Source: Pseudomonadota bacterium
GTDB lineage: Bacteria; Pseudomonadota; Gammaproteobacteria; Burkholderiales; Thiobacillaceae
Length of the DNA: 44,234 nucleotides
Direction: 5' to 3'
Assembly: GCA_021783275.1 (NCBI GenBank)
Contig: JAJXUA010000006.1
Coordinates: 1 to 44,234, forward strand
Positions 10,039-19,144 of this stretch are shown in pieces (the first letter of the stretch is position 1; each line of letters opens with the position of its first letter). Under the pieces are notes generated by a model. That model saw only the letters and a program-made list of their open reading frames with translations, was not told the DNA's origin and did not search any database. The position numbers were made by a program, and so were the translations under genes.

Positions 10039-11460
10039 TTATAGCGAACTCGCCGGCACGGCATGCTTACGCGACCGCAGGAATACTCGGCGACGCTGGA
10101 AGTAGCCCCGTAGCGCAGCCATGATGCGGGATGTACGAGGCACTTCTGCCAATACCGGAATGTCGAGCCAGGCAACAATATCCTGGCCGGTACGCACCCG
10201 CCGATCAAACAACTCGACGATGAGACCAGCACTCAGGCCCAATAGGCCCCCGAGAAAAATACCTATGGCCAAATAAAGAACAATATTTGGGCTGGACGGT
10301 TTGGTAGGCGGAAATCCGGGATTCAACACTGCGATGTCCGTCTGTGTGGACTGCGCTTCCATGCGGCTTTGTCCGTAGCGTTGCAAGGCAGAATCGTAAA
10401 TTTGCTGGGCGTTTGCGACGTCACGCGCGAGCAGGGATGCTTCCTCGCGTTGCTGTTTGAGACCGAGTACCCTGGATTTCTGGCGTTCGAAGGCAGCCGA
10501 GAGATCAGTGAACCGCTGCCGCGATGCATCTGCAGTCGCACCCACACCCCGAGTAGCAGTGCTAAGCTCTTGCGCCAGCTTGGCTTTATAACTTGCCACT
10601 TCGGCTTGCAGTCTCAGATAATCCGGGTGGTTCAAGCCCACGCGCTTGGAAAGCTCGGCAAGCTTACCTTCGCCTTGTGCGACTTGAAGCTTGAGGTTCT
10701 GGACGATCGGACTGTTATTCACTTCCGGAAGATCAGCACTCTGTCCACGACGCGATGCCGCATCGAAAGAAGTGGACTGTGCAGCGACCATTTGACCCGC
10801 AATATCTGCCAAGCGGCGCGTTTCTACGTCAAGACGTTCCTCAGATTCGACGATACCCTTCTCGCGCTGGTAGGCCGTAAGTTTCTGCTGGGCATCGTCC
10901 AGTCTTTCGCGCAACTGCACGATCTGCTGATCAAACCATGCCGCAGTCTGACGAGCAGGCTCAACGCGCAGTTCGAGATTGGTCTCGATGTAAGCCTTGG
11001 CAAATGAATTGACCAGTGCCGCCGCAAACTGCGGATCTGCGCCAGAGAAAGACAATTCGATAGTGCTGGATTCCCGCGAAGGTTCAGCATCTAAACTTTT
11101 AATCAAAACGGACGCAAGCCACTGTTCAATATCACTGTATTCCTTACCGGCCTCCGCGAATTGCTGGCGTGTGGCGGGATTATCCGTGAGCTTGAATTCA
11201 CGGATTACACGACGCGCGACTTGAGTGCTTGTTATGACGTCGATCTGTGTAGCCATATACCCTGGGAAAAGCTGCACGGGAAACAACTGGCCTGAGACAG
11301 GATCCTTGCTTTTGGAATCAATGATGAGTGTGGCGGTAGCGGTGTACTCCCTGGGTGTCAGCACAATAAGCACTGTGGTTACGACGAGTACAAGTGCCAC
11401 GACGCTCAGGATGATCCATTTGCGTGCCTTGATAATAAGCAGGAATTGAGTGAAGTTCAT
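10039..11460 (-). CDS. epsF: EpsF family chain-length determinant (Wzz/GumC-like)
   Basis: N- and C-terminal TM helices, central coiled coil, PxxP-like NPGFPPTKPSSPN before TM2. Confidence 0.88.
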   Translation of the reverse strand: MNFTQFLLIIKARKWIILSVVALVLVVTTVLIVLTPREYTATATLIIDSKSKDPVSGQLFPVQLFPGYMATQIDVITSTQVARRVIREFKLTDNPATRQQFAEAGKEYSDIEQWLASVLIKSLDAEPSRESSTIELSFSGADPQFAAALVNSFAKAYIETNLELRVEPARQTAAWFDQQIVQLRERLDDAQQKLTAYQREKGIVESEERLDVETRRLADIAGQMVAAQSTSFDAASRRGQSADLPEVNNSPIVQNLKLQVAQGEGKLAELSKRVGLNHPDYLRLQAEVASYKAKLAQELSTATRGVGATADASRQRFTDLSAAFERQKSRVLGLKQQREEASLLARDVANAQQIYDSALQRYGQSRMEAQSTQTDIAVLNPGFPPTKPSSPNIVLYLAIGIFLGGLLGLSAGLIVELFDRRVRTGQDIVAWLDIPVLAEVPRTSRIMAALRGYFQRRRVFLRSRKHAVPASSL

Positions 11461-11473
11461 GGTCGTGGTGTTC

Positions 11474-12277
11474 TCAGAACAGGCTTTCCTTGACGTAAAT
11501 CACGTCATCTTTTTTTACGGGCGTATCAAGACTGGCCTTGAACTCAACAAGCTCGCCCTTGGCGTCGCGCCGCTTGATGCGGATGCCGCGCTGCGTTCCA
11601 CGCGGAGTAACCCCGCCGCCCATGGCCAGTGCCTGCACGACGCTCATGTTCTTTTCGAGCCTGAACGAGCCGGGGCGCTGGACTTCGCCGTAAATGAAAA
11701 ACATCGGCTGTCGCGCCACATTGATGATGTCACCATCCTCGATCTGCAGATTGCTGGCTTCGCCTTGTGCGGTAAACAGACTGGGGACATCAATCTCGAT
11801 GTACTCGGTTTTTCCATCACGCACCCGCACCAGGGTCGCCACATCCGCGCCATCGGCAATAATGCCGCCCGCCAGCGCCAGGACATCGGTCACGCGGCTG
11901 CTTTTTTCCAGATTGTATTGCCCGGGACGATTGACACGCCCCAGCACGGAGACCTGCTGGCCGCGGTATTGCACGATGTTGAGTGTCACAAACGGCTCCA
12001 GAATAAAACCGCCCTTGCTTAGCCGCTTGGCGATTTCCTCTTCACCTTGTGCCGGCGTCTGATCCGCGAGCCGGATTTCACCGATCAGCGGGAAGGTGAT
12101 GTTGCCACTCTCGCCAACCCGCGCCTCCGTGGTGAGGTCGGGCTGACCATAAACGGCAATCCGCACCACATCACCCGTACCCATGCGGTATTCGTTATCA
12201 GCCAGCGCTGGCCCTGCCAGCAGGAGTGCACACAACACCAGCAATTTTTGCCAAATACAATTCATCAATCTCTCCAA
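11474..12277 (-). CDS. epsE: EpsE polysaccharide export outer membrane protein (Wza family)
   Basis: Signal peptide; YRMGTGDVVRIAVYGQPDLTTEARVGESGNITFPLIGEI; SLBB repeats. Start may be MNCIWQ at 12265. Confidence 0.9.
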   Translation of the reverse strand: MERLMNCIWQKLLVLCALLLAGPALADNEYRMGTGDVVRIAVYGQPDLTTEARVGESGNITFPLIGEIRLADQTPAQGEEEIAKRLSKGGFILEPFVTLNIVQYRGQQVSVLGRVNRPGQYNLEKSSRVTDVLALAGGIIADGADVATLVRVRDGKTEYIEIDVPSLFTAQGEASNLQIEDGDIINVARQPMFFIYGEVQRPGSFRLEKNMSVVQALAMGGGVTPRGTQRGIRIKRRDAKGELVEFKASLDTPVKKDDVIYVKESLF

Positions 12278-12398
12278 AAATCACGCCACCCGGTTTTGTT
12301 TACTGCGTTTCGTTTACTGCAGCAGGTGGTCCGCCTTTATCTTATCGGTTTGAGCCCAGCTTAATCCAGGGGTGTGAACCCGACTTGGCTCACCTGCC

Positions 12399-12414
12399 CC
12401 CGCTTTTCAGCGGG
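12399..12414. repeat. Hairpin CCCGCT-TTTC-AGCGGG in epsL-epsE intergenic region
   Basis: Perfect 6-bp inverted repeat read directly. Confidence 0.5.
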
Positions 12415-12472
12415 TGTCCATCTGCCCAAGCTTACAATCAATCCGTGTATTTATTCAGTGTGACGTTATCAA

Positions 12473-13720
12473 TCAAAAGTCCGCCCGTATATTGGCGAAC
12501 AAGGTCTGGTAGTCATAGTCTTCGTTAGTGCGGTTCGAATCTCTTTTACCTGCCAGAATTCCCATATCGAGCGACACGACCGGGTGCGGACGGTAATTGA
12601 GGCTCAGCGAAGAACCAAGGGTTTCATCGGTGCGCGCGGGTTGCGCCGAGGGCACGTCACCTTTGTAATCGCGGCTCAGGTACTCTGCTCCGACATTGAG
12701 TCGCCATTTTTCGCGAAAAGCCCAGACGCCGCTCACGCTGCCTCCTGTACGCAATACGGAGCTGGCGTTGATATCGGTTGCACCCCCCAGCTCCTGGAAG
12801 ACCGCAACATTCACCAGGGTCTTGCTGGTGGCAAACCAGTCGAGCGAGGCACGCCCGGTAAACCCTTCGAAATCCGGGCGCTCCCTGAGCGTGGGCGTGC
12901 CACCAAAATCATCCCGCAGTACGTTCTCGTAGTGCCGGTCCACTCTGCCCGCCTGGCCACGCAGTGTCAATTTCCCCGTCAGCGCCCAGTCAGCCAGCAT
13001 GTTGTATTCGGTTTGCGTGTAGCTGTTGTCGGCAACCTCAAAAAAGAACGGGAAGAAGAAGGCGCTCACGATCTGCGGATTGGGGAACGTCGCGTCGATC
13101 TTGCGTACTTGGGCGCGCAAGCTGCTGCCCTTGGGTGTCTTGTAACCGAGGGTAATGTCGCGTGCCTCCTGATCAACATTCTGCGAGCGCTGCGACGGAG
13201 CGCTGTTGAGGTTCTCGGTGGAATCAATCCCCGCAGAAATTCGCCACCGTGGATGAAACTCCCATTCTGCCCGACCAAAACGCCGTTCCCGGTCAACCTG
13301 GTTGTTGAACTGGTCAATATCATCAAAACTGCTCTGACTGGTGGAGCGTGTTGCCCCGACCGTGCCCGAAAGCCGGTTACCGAGACGCCAGTTCCATCGG
13401 CCTTCCAGGTCTTCGCCGTCAAAATCAAGAAAGGTATTTTCGTTGTAACGAATCAGGGTCTTGGTCAGATTGGCCGTGAATTGCTGTCGCGCGACTTTCC
13501 AGTCCACATTGAGGCCGGCCTCCAGGAGCGCGAAACGATCCTCACGCTGTGTTCCCGGACTGTCATTGTCGTCCAGCCGGAACAGGTTGTTGTCGAAGTA
13601 ATACCCTGCTGACACGAACGGGCGCAGGGTGTCGCCTTCCTTTGCCAGCACCGGCACGCTCAGGCACAGACACACGCCCAGGACCTGCCAGCGCAACCGC
13701 CGGATCACCAGAAACTCCAT
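12473..13720 (-). CDS. epsL: EpsL-like outer-membrane beta-barrel (exosortase B-associated EPS secretion)
   Basis: Signal peptide MEFLVIRRLRWQVLGVCLCLSVPVLAKEG, FVSAGYYFDNNLFRLDD, repeated amphipathic strands, C-terminal aromatic-rich LFANIRADF. Confidence 0.82.
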   Translation of the reverse strand: MEFLVIRRLRWQVLGVCLCLSVPVLAKEGDTLRPFVSAGYYFDNNLFRLDDNDSPGTQREDRFALLEAGLNVDWKVARQQFTANLTKTLIRYNENTFLDFDGEDLEGRWNWRLGNRLSGTVGATRSTSQSSFDDIDQFNNQVDRERRFGRAEWEFHPRWRISAGIDSTENLNSAPSQRSQNVDQEARDITLGYKTPKGSSLRAQVRKIDATFPNPQIVSAFFFPFFFEVADNSYTQTEYNMLADWALTGKLTLRGQAGRVDRHYENVLRDDFGGTPTLRERPDFEGFTGRASLDWFATSKTLVNVAVFQELGGATDINASSVLRTGGSVSGVWAFREKWRLNVGAEYLSRDYKGDVPSAQPARTDETLGSSLSLNYRPHPVVSLDMGILAGKRDSNRTNEDYDYQTLFANIRADF

Positions 13721-14367
13721 TGCCGCGTCATCACCACATACACGCCGAGGCCAAAGTTGGTCATGGCATGGGCAATGATCGGCGCCCACAGGTTGCGCGT
13801 ATGGATGTACAGCCAGCCGTAAGCCAGTCCGGCGATCACTGCAGCAAACCATTGCACATGCGCGGTGGCAAACAGGGCGCTGGCAATCAACAGGGCTTTG
13901 AGACCGATCTGCGCAGGATCCAGCGTCAGGAAGTCCGGCTTCTGTACCCAACGCTGCAGAAACGAGCGCCAGAACAATTCTTCCATCACCGGCACCACCA
14001 GCGCCGCGCCCGCAATGCGAAACGCCACCAGCAGCCAGTCGATCTGGCCCGCAGCGCTGATCGGGTTAAAACCCTCGCCCATTTCGCCGCCGACCAGCAT
14101 CCAGCCGGTATCAAGATTGACCCACAGCACCAGCACGACGATGCCGACGGCCACCGACAGCAGTCCATTCAGTGCCGACAAGCCCCAGCTTTTCAGCTCG
14201 GCGTAATAACGCCACAAAACGACGAGCGCCAGCGCCACCAGACCGGCCTTGACCGGATAGACCCAGCGCACATCAAAATCGGGGGCGTAATCCGCCAGCA
14301 AGCCTTCCAGCGCCAGCAAAGCGATGTACAGGCCGAAGGGCAGGCAGCGAACGAAAATCGGAGACAT
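13705..14367 (-). CDS. CPBP (CAAX) intramembrane metalloprotease, exosortase-associated
   Basis: VPVMEELFWRSFLQRW (EExxxR-like) and ALFATAHVQWFAAVIAGLAYGWLYIHTRNLWAPIIAHAMTNF; overlaps epsL start. Confidence 0.87.
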   Translation of the reverse strand: MSPIFVRCLPFGLYIALLALEGLLADYAPDFDVRWVYPVKAGLVALALVVLWRYYAELKSWGLSALNGLLSVAVGIVVLVLWVNLDTGWMLVGGEMGEGFNPISAAGQIDWLLVAFRIAGAALVVPVMEELFWRSFLQRWVQKPDFLTLDPAQIGLKALLIASALFATAHVQWFAAVIAGLAYGWLYIHTRNLWAPIIAHAMTNFGLGVYVVMTRQWSFW

Positions 14368-14411
14368 GAGATCAGGCGAGGCCAGTGTACCGGCCTCGCT
14401 CCGTAAGGCGC

Positions 14412-15401
14412 TTACAAGCCCGAGACGCCCTTGCTGATGGCTTCAGCATCAACATCAGATGCCTCGGCTTTCGGGGTGGTCGGTGCCGGTGTGGACGGTG
14501 TCGGGGCGGCGGCTTCAGGCGCAGCGGCATCCGACGCGGGCGCTTTGCCCGCATCGACAAACTCGCCCAGATATTCGATCTTGGCTGTAGCCTTCAGTGT
14601 ATCCAGCTCAGCCTTCGCGGCTTTTTGCTGCGCCTGCGTTTTCAGCAGATTCGCGATTGCCGGCTTGGCCTGCTCCAGCGTCACGGGCTGATCCTGGGTA
14701 TCGGCCAATACGATGACCAGCAAACCCTCAGGAGTATTGACCACGACGGCTTGTCCCTTGGGCATGGTCGACAGTTTGGGCAGCAGGCTCAAGGGCAACT
14801 GCTCGGCCGGTTTGACGCCCTGTTTAGCCTGGACTTCATATTTTTCGGCTTTCAGCCAAGCCGCAAAATCATTGAGCGTTTTCGACTCTCCCAGCCTGGC
14901 CTGAATCTGGGCCTGTTTTTCTTTGGGCGTCTTGATCGATATCTCTTGCAAGCCATACAGCTTGCGCTTGCTGAAGAGCTCGGGGTGTTCGTTGTAATAC
15001 GCCTGTATTTCGGCATCACTGGGTTCTGCAGGCGTGCCCAGCTTGCGGCCCATGTATGCCTCGGCGAGTATTTGACGGCGGGCGGCGTCCAGTGCCTGAA
15101 CCACCATCGGATCACGATCCAGTTTATCCGCGATCGCTTTTTGCACGACGATTTCCTGATCCACGAGATTCTTGATCACCTGCAGCGAAGCCGCCTTGCT
15201 CTGATCCGGCGTCAAATTGGGAATACGCTGCAAAGCGTAGTTCACTTGATGCACCGTCAACTCCGTATCGTTGACTTTGGCAGCAACTTGAGTAGGTGCT
15301 TTTTCATCTGTGGCGACTTCGTCTTTTTTGTCGCCACAACCCGCTGCCAACGCAGCAATCATGATCGTCAGCAGCCAGGTTTTGGGGTTGATCGTCAGCA
15401 T
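14412..15401 (-). CDS. epsD: EpsD family peptidyl-prolyl cis-trans isomerase lipoprotein
   Basis: Lipobox-like ALAAGCGDKK; SurA/PpiC-like domain; Ala/Pro-rich C-terminal tail. Confidence 0.85.
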   Translation of the reverse strand: MLTINPKTWLLTIMIAALAAGCGDKKDEVATDEKAPTQVAAKVNDTELTVHQVNYALQRIPNLTPDQSKAASLQVIKNLVDQEIVVQKAIADKLDRDPMVVQALDAARRQILAEAYMGRKLGTPAEPSDAEIQAYYNEHPELFSKRKLYGLQEISIKTPKEKQAQIQARLGESKTLNDFAAWLKAEKYEVQAKQGVKPAEQLPLSLLPKLSTMPKGQAVVVNTPEGLLVIVLADTQDQPVTLEQAKPAIANLLKTQAQQKAAKAELDTLKATAKIEYLGEFVDAGKAPASDAAAPEAAAPTPSTPAPTTPKAEASDVDAEAISKGVSGL

Positions 15402-15553
15402 GTTGTCTTCCTCTGTTGCAGATTGTTTAAATTATCCATTGCCAATGTTACATCAGGGCTATGCACCATGACAAAAGTAGCTCACTCGAACAAGCCTGAT
15501 CGGGTTGTGTACGAGACACTTCAGGGCATAAAAAGTTTTTGGGAAACGGTTTT

Positions 15554-15568
15554 CTGATTACGAATCAG
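15554..15568. repeat. Inverted repeat CTGATT-ACG-AATCAG upstream of epsD
   Basis: Read directly; about 150 nt upstream of the epsD start. Confidence 0.4.
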
Positions 15569-15641
15569 CCCCGCGGACAGATGCAGATTCTTTTCTCAGA
15601 ACACTGCTCACAATTCATTTAATTAGATATGCAAGGCAAAA

Positions 15642-15672
15642 AAAAAAGCCGGGGTTAAGCCCGGCTTTTTTC
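15642..15672. terminator. Rho-independent terminator downstream of FadL-like gene
   Basis: AAAAAAGCCGGG-gttaag-CCCGGCTTTTTT. Confidence 0.85.
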
Positions 15673-15683
15673 AAACGGGATGC

Positions 15684-17600
15684 TTAGAAGCGTACTGCAA
15701 AACCAGCCGTCACCAGATCAACGTCATAGTCGCTGTCGATGGCATAACGCTCCCACTCGGCGCGGAGATCCAGTCCCTCAATCAGGGTGTAGCTCACGCC
15801 CACCCCATAGTAGAGATCGATTCCGTCATCGCTGGTGTTCAGGCTGGGAACGATGCTGCTGGTCGATCCGATACTGGGATGGACACTCCAGAAATGCGCA
15901 CCCACCTTGCCAAAAACATCAATGTTATCAGTCACCGGAAGCGTCCCCGTGCCGCCGAGAAACCAGGTATCTGCCGCGACCTTAGTGTTGATCCGACCGA
16001 CCGCCGGGGCCGGTGCGGTTACCAGCGTGGTCGCCGTGGCGTCGTTCAGGTTGACATAACCCCCTTCAATACCAAAGTTCGGTGTCAGCTGGTAGCCTGT
16101 GAAAACCTTCCATCCTTCGCTACGCTTATTGACCGCAGTGGTATTTGCCGTTCCCCCTCCCAGCGCCGCTGCAGATTCTGCAATATCACCATTCATGTCC
16201 ACATGGTTGGACTGACCAAAGCCCATACCGATGTAGAAACCAGAAAAGTCATATGGATCGATTTCCACGTCGCCGTAGTCATCCTTGCCGGGCTCAAGCA
16301 CCCAGCCGAGGCTTATGCCAAACAGGTTCTGGTGCATACCAATTTCGACACCACCCACAATATTCTGGTCTCTAGCCACCTGGCTGTTCGGGGCAGCATA
16401 CATATAGGTACCACTAACTTCCAGCGTGTCACTGGCCTTGTAGGTAAAGCCCACCGAATAATGGTGCTCAACTGTGGCCGGGGCCAGGGTATTGAAAGTC
16501 AGTTGATCATCCAGAATCGGGCTTTTACCATAGTTGTAACCTGCGCGCAGCTGGAGGCGATTGTTTACGCCATACTGGACACCGAGTTTGTATACAGTCT
16601 GGTTGACCCAGCCGAAACCCAAGCCTCTGTCTTCACCCAGGCAAAGCGCGGCATCACCAAGGTTTCCACACGGAAAACCTGCCGCAATACCCTGAAACCC
16701 CGGGCCGCTATCGAAACCCGGACCGCGATTCGACACCGCGGCGACCCCCTCGTACTCGATCCGTAACACATCGGCAGCAATCACCAGATTTTTAGCAGGT
16801 TTGAGCGCGATGCCGATTCCGTAGTTCGACGGAATATCGAACCCGCCCTGCTCGGCAAACAAACCTCGGTATTTGTCAAATTTCGTCATGTAACTCTTGG
16901 TTGCATAGGTCAAACCCAAGGTCAACTTGTCATCGAGAAACTCACCCAGCCAACCCAAACGAAGTGCCGCGCCATAGGAATAGTCATAGCCGTTGTTGGT
17001 CAGATTGGCCGGATCAGCCGAAATGGCAGCAAAAGACTGTATCCCATAGGCCCGGAAACGGGTCTCTGCCAGCACGACCGAGGCACCGAAAGCATGGTCG
17101 TCATTCAACTTGTAGGCCAGAGTAACCGGCACCAGCAACTGGAGCAGATCCACGCCTAGCTGATATGTTGAGTTATTCTGGAAGAAATTGGTCGAGTAGT
17201 TCGTGTTCATCCCGCCATTCCCTACAACAGCCACCCCCAGATGGAGTTGCTCGGTCAGCGGCATGGTAAAGCCCATTTCAGGCACAACAAAATATTGCAA
17301 ATCGCTTTCTGAGCTACCGTTAAACCCGAAGAAGGTGGTATCGCCCGCCGGCGTGCCGACAGCCGCGTATCGCTCCGGGTTGAAAATACCGAAACCCATG
17401 TCGCCCCGCATACCCGTGTTTACAGCATTGGCCGGGTTGGCCGCCACCGAGAGTGAATCACGCCCGTAGGCAATCCCCACCCCACCCATGCCCTGGGAGC
17501 GAAAACCGAACCCGGGCAGAAAATAACCGTTTGTGGCATAAGCGGGAAAAGCCGCCATACAAGCCGCCGCCAGCACCGCATGTTTCATGATTTTACGCAT
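15684..17600 (-). CDS. Outer-membrane protein: N-terminal OmpP1/FadL/TodX barrel fused to C-terminal OmpA-like 8-strand barrel
   Basis: Start MRKIMKHAVLAAACMAAFPAYATNGYFLPGFGFRSQGMGGVGIAYGRDSLSVAANPAN (FadL); C-term FSGFYIGMGFGQSN...GWKVFTGYQLTPNFGIEGGYVNLND...VFGKVGAHFW...YYGVGVSYTLIEGLDLRAEWERY...AGFAVRF (OmpA-like barrel). Confidence 0.82.
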   Translation of the reverse strand: MRKIMKHAVLAAACMAAFPAYATNGYFLPGFGFRSQGMGGVGIAYGRDSLSVAANPANAVNTGMRGDMGFGIFNPERYAAVGTPAGDTTFFGFNGSSESDLQYFVVPEMGFTMPLTEQLHLGVAVVGNGGMNTNYSTNFFQNNSTYQLGVDLLQLLVPVTLAYKLNDDHAFGASVVLAETRFRAYGIQSFAAISADPANLTNNGYDYSYGAALRLGWLGEFLDDKLTLGLTYATKSYMTKFDKYRGLFAEQGGFDIPSNYGIGIALKPAKNLVIAADVLRIEYEGVAAVSNRGPGFDSGPGFQGIAAGFPCGNLGDAALCLGEDRGLGFGWVNQTVYKLGVQYGVNNRLQLRAGYNYGKSPILDDQLTFNTLAPATVEHHYSVGFTYKASDTLEVSGTYMYAAPNSQVARDQNIVGGVEIGMHQNLFGISLGWVLEPGKDDYGDVEIDPYDFSGFYIGMGFGQSNHVDMNGDIAESAAALGGGTANTTAVNKRSEGWKVFTGYQLTPNFGIEGGYVNLNDATATTLVTAPAPAVGRINTKVAADTWFLGGTGTLPVTDNIDVFGKVGAHFWSVHPSIGSTSSIVPSLNTSDDGIDLYYGVGVSYTLIEGLDLRAEWERYAIDSDYDVDLVTAGFAVRF

Positions 17601-17630
17601 CAACGCCTCCTTCAATTGGACTAAACATTC

Positions 17631-17647
17631 ACGGGGCTTATCCCCGT
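17631..17647 (-). repeat. Leader hairpin ACGGGG-ATAAG-CCCCGT upstream of FadL-like gene
   Basis: Perfect 6-bp stem about 30 nt upstream of the start codon. Confidence 0.4.
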
Positions 17648-17869
17648 CTTTATTGGCATCAAAAAACCTGGTCGAATTGTACTGTGAACAGAAGCAACAG
17701 ACACCGCCAACCATACAATTTCGGTGGCCGTTGGATTTTTACCACGGCTCCAAGCATAAACGCTTCGCGGCTGACCACTTAGTAAGCTACCCCTGTTCCA
17801 GTGCAGCTCGTACAAGCCCCCACCCCCGCCGAACCACTAATCTCTCAAAACCTCCGCAAGACAGATATA

Positions 17870-17903
17870 AAAAAACACGGCGGGATATCCCGCCGTGTTT
17901 TTT
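17870..17903. terminator. Bidirectional Rho-independent terminator
   Basis: Perfect palindrome AAAAAACACGGCGGGATATCCCGCCGTGTTTTTT. Confidence 0.9.
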
Positions 17904-17965
17904 GACACCCACAAACAGTAACCACTACACAAAACAGCCCCGACAGCGCAGGGCCGTTTGGATAT

Positions 17966-18592
17966 TCAGGCCACCAGTTTGCGGCGGCGTGCCACCATCG
18001 TGCCGACCAAGCCCAGACCTGCAAGCATCATCGCATAGGTTTCAGCTTCCGGAACAGCAGCAGCAGCAGTACCATTAATGATCCAGTTTGCCGCCTGTCC
18101 ATTGAACGGGCCACCAACAATCGTGGTAGTCCAAGCAATACTGAAGGCGCCGGTGGACGAATCATAACTACCCGTTGCAGCCGCAGTACCGGTGTTGAAG
18201 TTCGTGCCATTCCAGTAGTTGGTCCACGAAGACAGATCCATCGTGATGGTAGAGGCAGTAGTTACGCCAGAGGGGAAAGCACCTCCGCCAACAGCAACAC
18301 CACCATAGGGGTTATCGTCGGTAGCTAAGGGGGTATTGGTGAAGATCGCTACCGGACCACCGAAGAATTGAAAAGCATTTACGATACCACCGGTTGCGCC
18401 ACCTGCGTCAACAAAATCCCAAGGCAGAGCTGCGATAGCGATGCTGGGAGCCGCACCCAGTCCGAACAAGCCACCGGTCACATTGAAGTCAACGACAGCA
18501 CCGATACCACCATCGGGGGCTTCGTCAATAGCGTAAGCGCTAACAGAAGCAACGGTCAGCGCAAGCGCCAGAGCAGTTTTCTTGAAAATCAT
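17966..18592 (-). CDS. PEP-CTERM sorting domain protein
   Basis: Signal peptide MIFKKTALALALTVASVSAYA; C-term VPEAETYAMMLAGLGLVGTMVARRRKLVA. Confidence 0.93.
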   Translation of the reverse strand: MIFKKTALALALTVASVSAYAIDEAPDGGIGAVVDFNVTGGLFGLGAAPSIAIAALPWDFVDAGGATGGIVNAFQFFGGPVAIFTNTPLATDDNPYGGVAVGGGAFPSGVTTASTITMDLSSWTNYWNGTNFNTGTAAATGSYDSSTGAFSIAWTTTIVGGPFNGQAANWIINGTAAAAVPEAETYAMMLAGLGLVGTMVARRRKLVA

Positions 18593-18711
18593 TTGTTTCT
18601 CCTCGAAAAATTTATAGATCGATCTATCTACTTGTTGCCACCTACAACACACCCTTATTAGTTCCGGGTGCCAGTACCACCGGGTAACGCTGAAGTGGTA
18701 CGAACTACTTA

Positions 18712-18727
18712 AGCAACAGCTGTTCCA
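18712..18727 (-). promoter_or_regulatory. Sigma54-like -24/-12 promoter for PEP-CTERM gene 17966-18592
   Basis: Minus strand CTGGAACAGCTGTTGCT: GG-N10-GC, close to TGGCACGNNNNTTGCW. Confidence 0.75.
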
Positions 18728-18822
18728 GTTTTATACGCTAAAATTTATCTTCTTTGTTTACATAGATTTAATTCATTAATTTGTTTTTCATCCAGCATGC
18801 ACTGTGGTTTCCTCCGGTGTTA

Positions 18823-18839
18823 GTGTAAAAAAAACCGAC
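18823..18839. promoter_or_regulatory. Conserved upstream element GTGTAAAAAAAACCGAC (copy 1)
   Basis: 16/17 identity to the element at 20059-20075; same spacing to the sigma54-like box. Confidence 0.75.
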
Positions 18840-19090
18840 GATTTGGCCTGTCTTTTTAGCAGAGTTAAGACCATTTCTCTCATTCGCGTTCATGGTGACA
18901 TCAAAAATATCATTATTATTCAATGTGATTTCGACATAACCCCGTAAAACACAATATGTAAAATTTATCGACAAGTTCGGGTATTCATAAAATATTCGAG
19001 TTGTCCAGGCACGGACGTCACTGGCGGCTGGATGTTCAGGTTCGATTCAGGTCCCGCCCCAGACAAAATTCCCCGCAAGACCGAAAGTAA

Positions 19091-19119
19091 AAATGCCCCG
19101 ACCAGCGGGGCATTTCCTT
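19091..19119. terminator. Rho-independent terminator for PEP-CTERM gene 19145-19891
   Basis: AAATGCCCCGACCAGCGGGGCATTT. Confidence 0.8.
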
Positions 19120-19144
19120 CCATGCCAGGGAACTCGATTTTAGT

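Noticed and set aside
12319-12332. GG-N10-GC sigma54-like box upstream of epsE
   Set aside because: Only the dinucleotides match; flanking bases are poor (CGGAC..CTGC) and there is no copy of the 17-bp element nearby.
12584-13612. Plus-strand 342-aa ORF opposite epsL
   Set aside because: Antisense to the epsL barrel gene, which has signal peptide and strand periodicity; no support for the opposite strand.
18768-18974. 68-aa ORF in the AT-rich gap
   Set aside because: It overlaps the conserved 17-bp regulatory element, has no recognisable domain or clear SD, and its AT-rich context makes chance ORFs likely.
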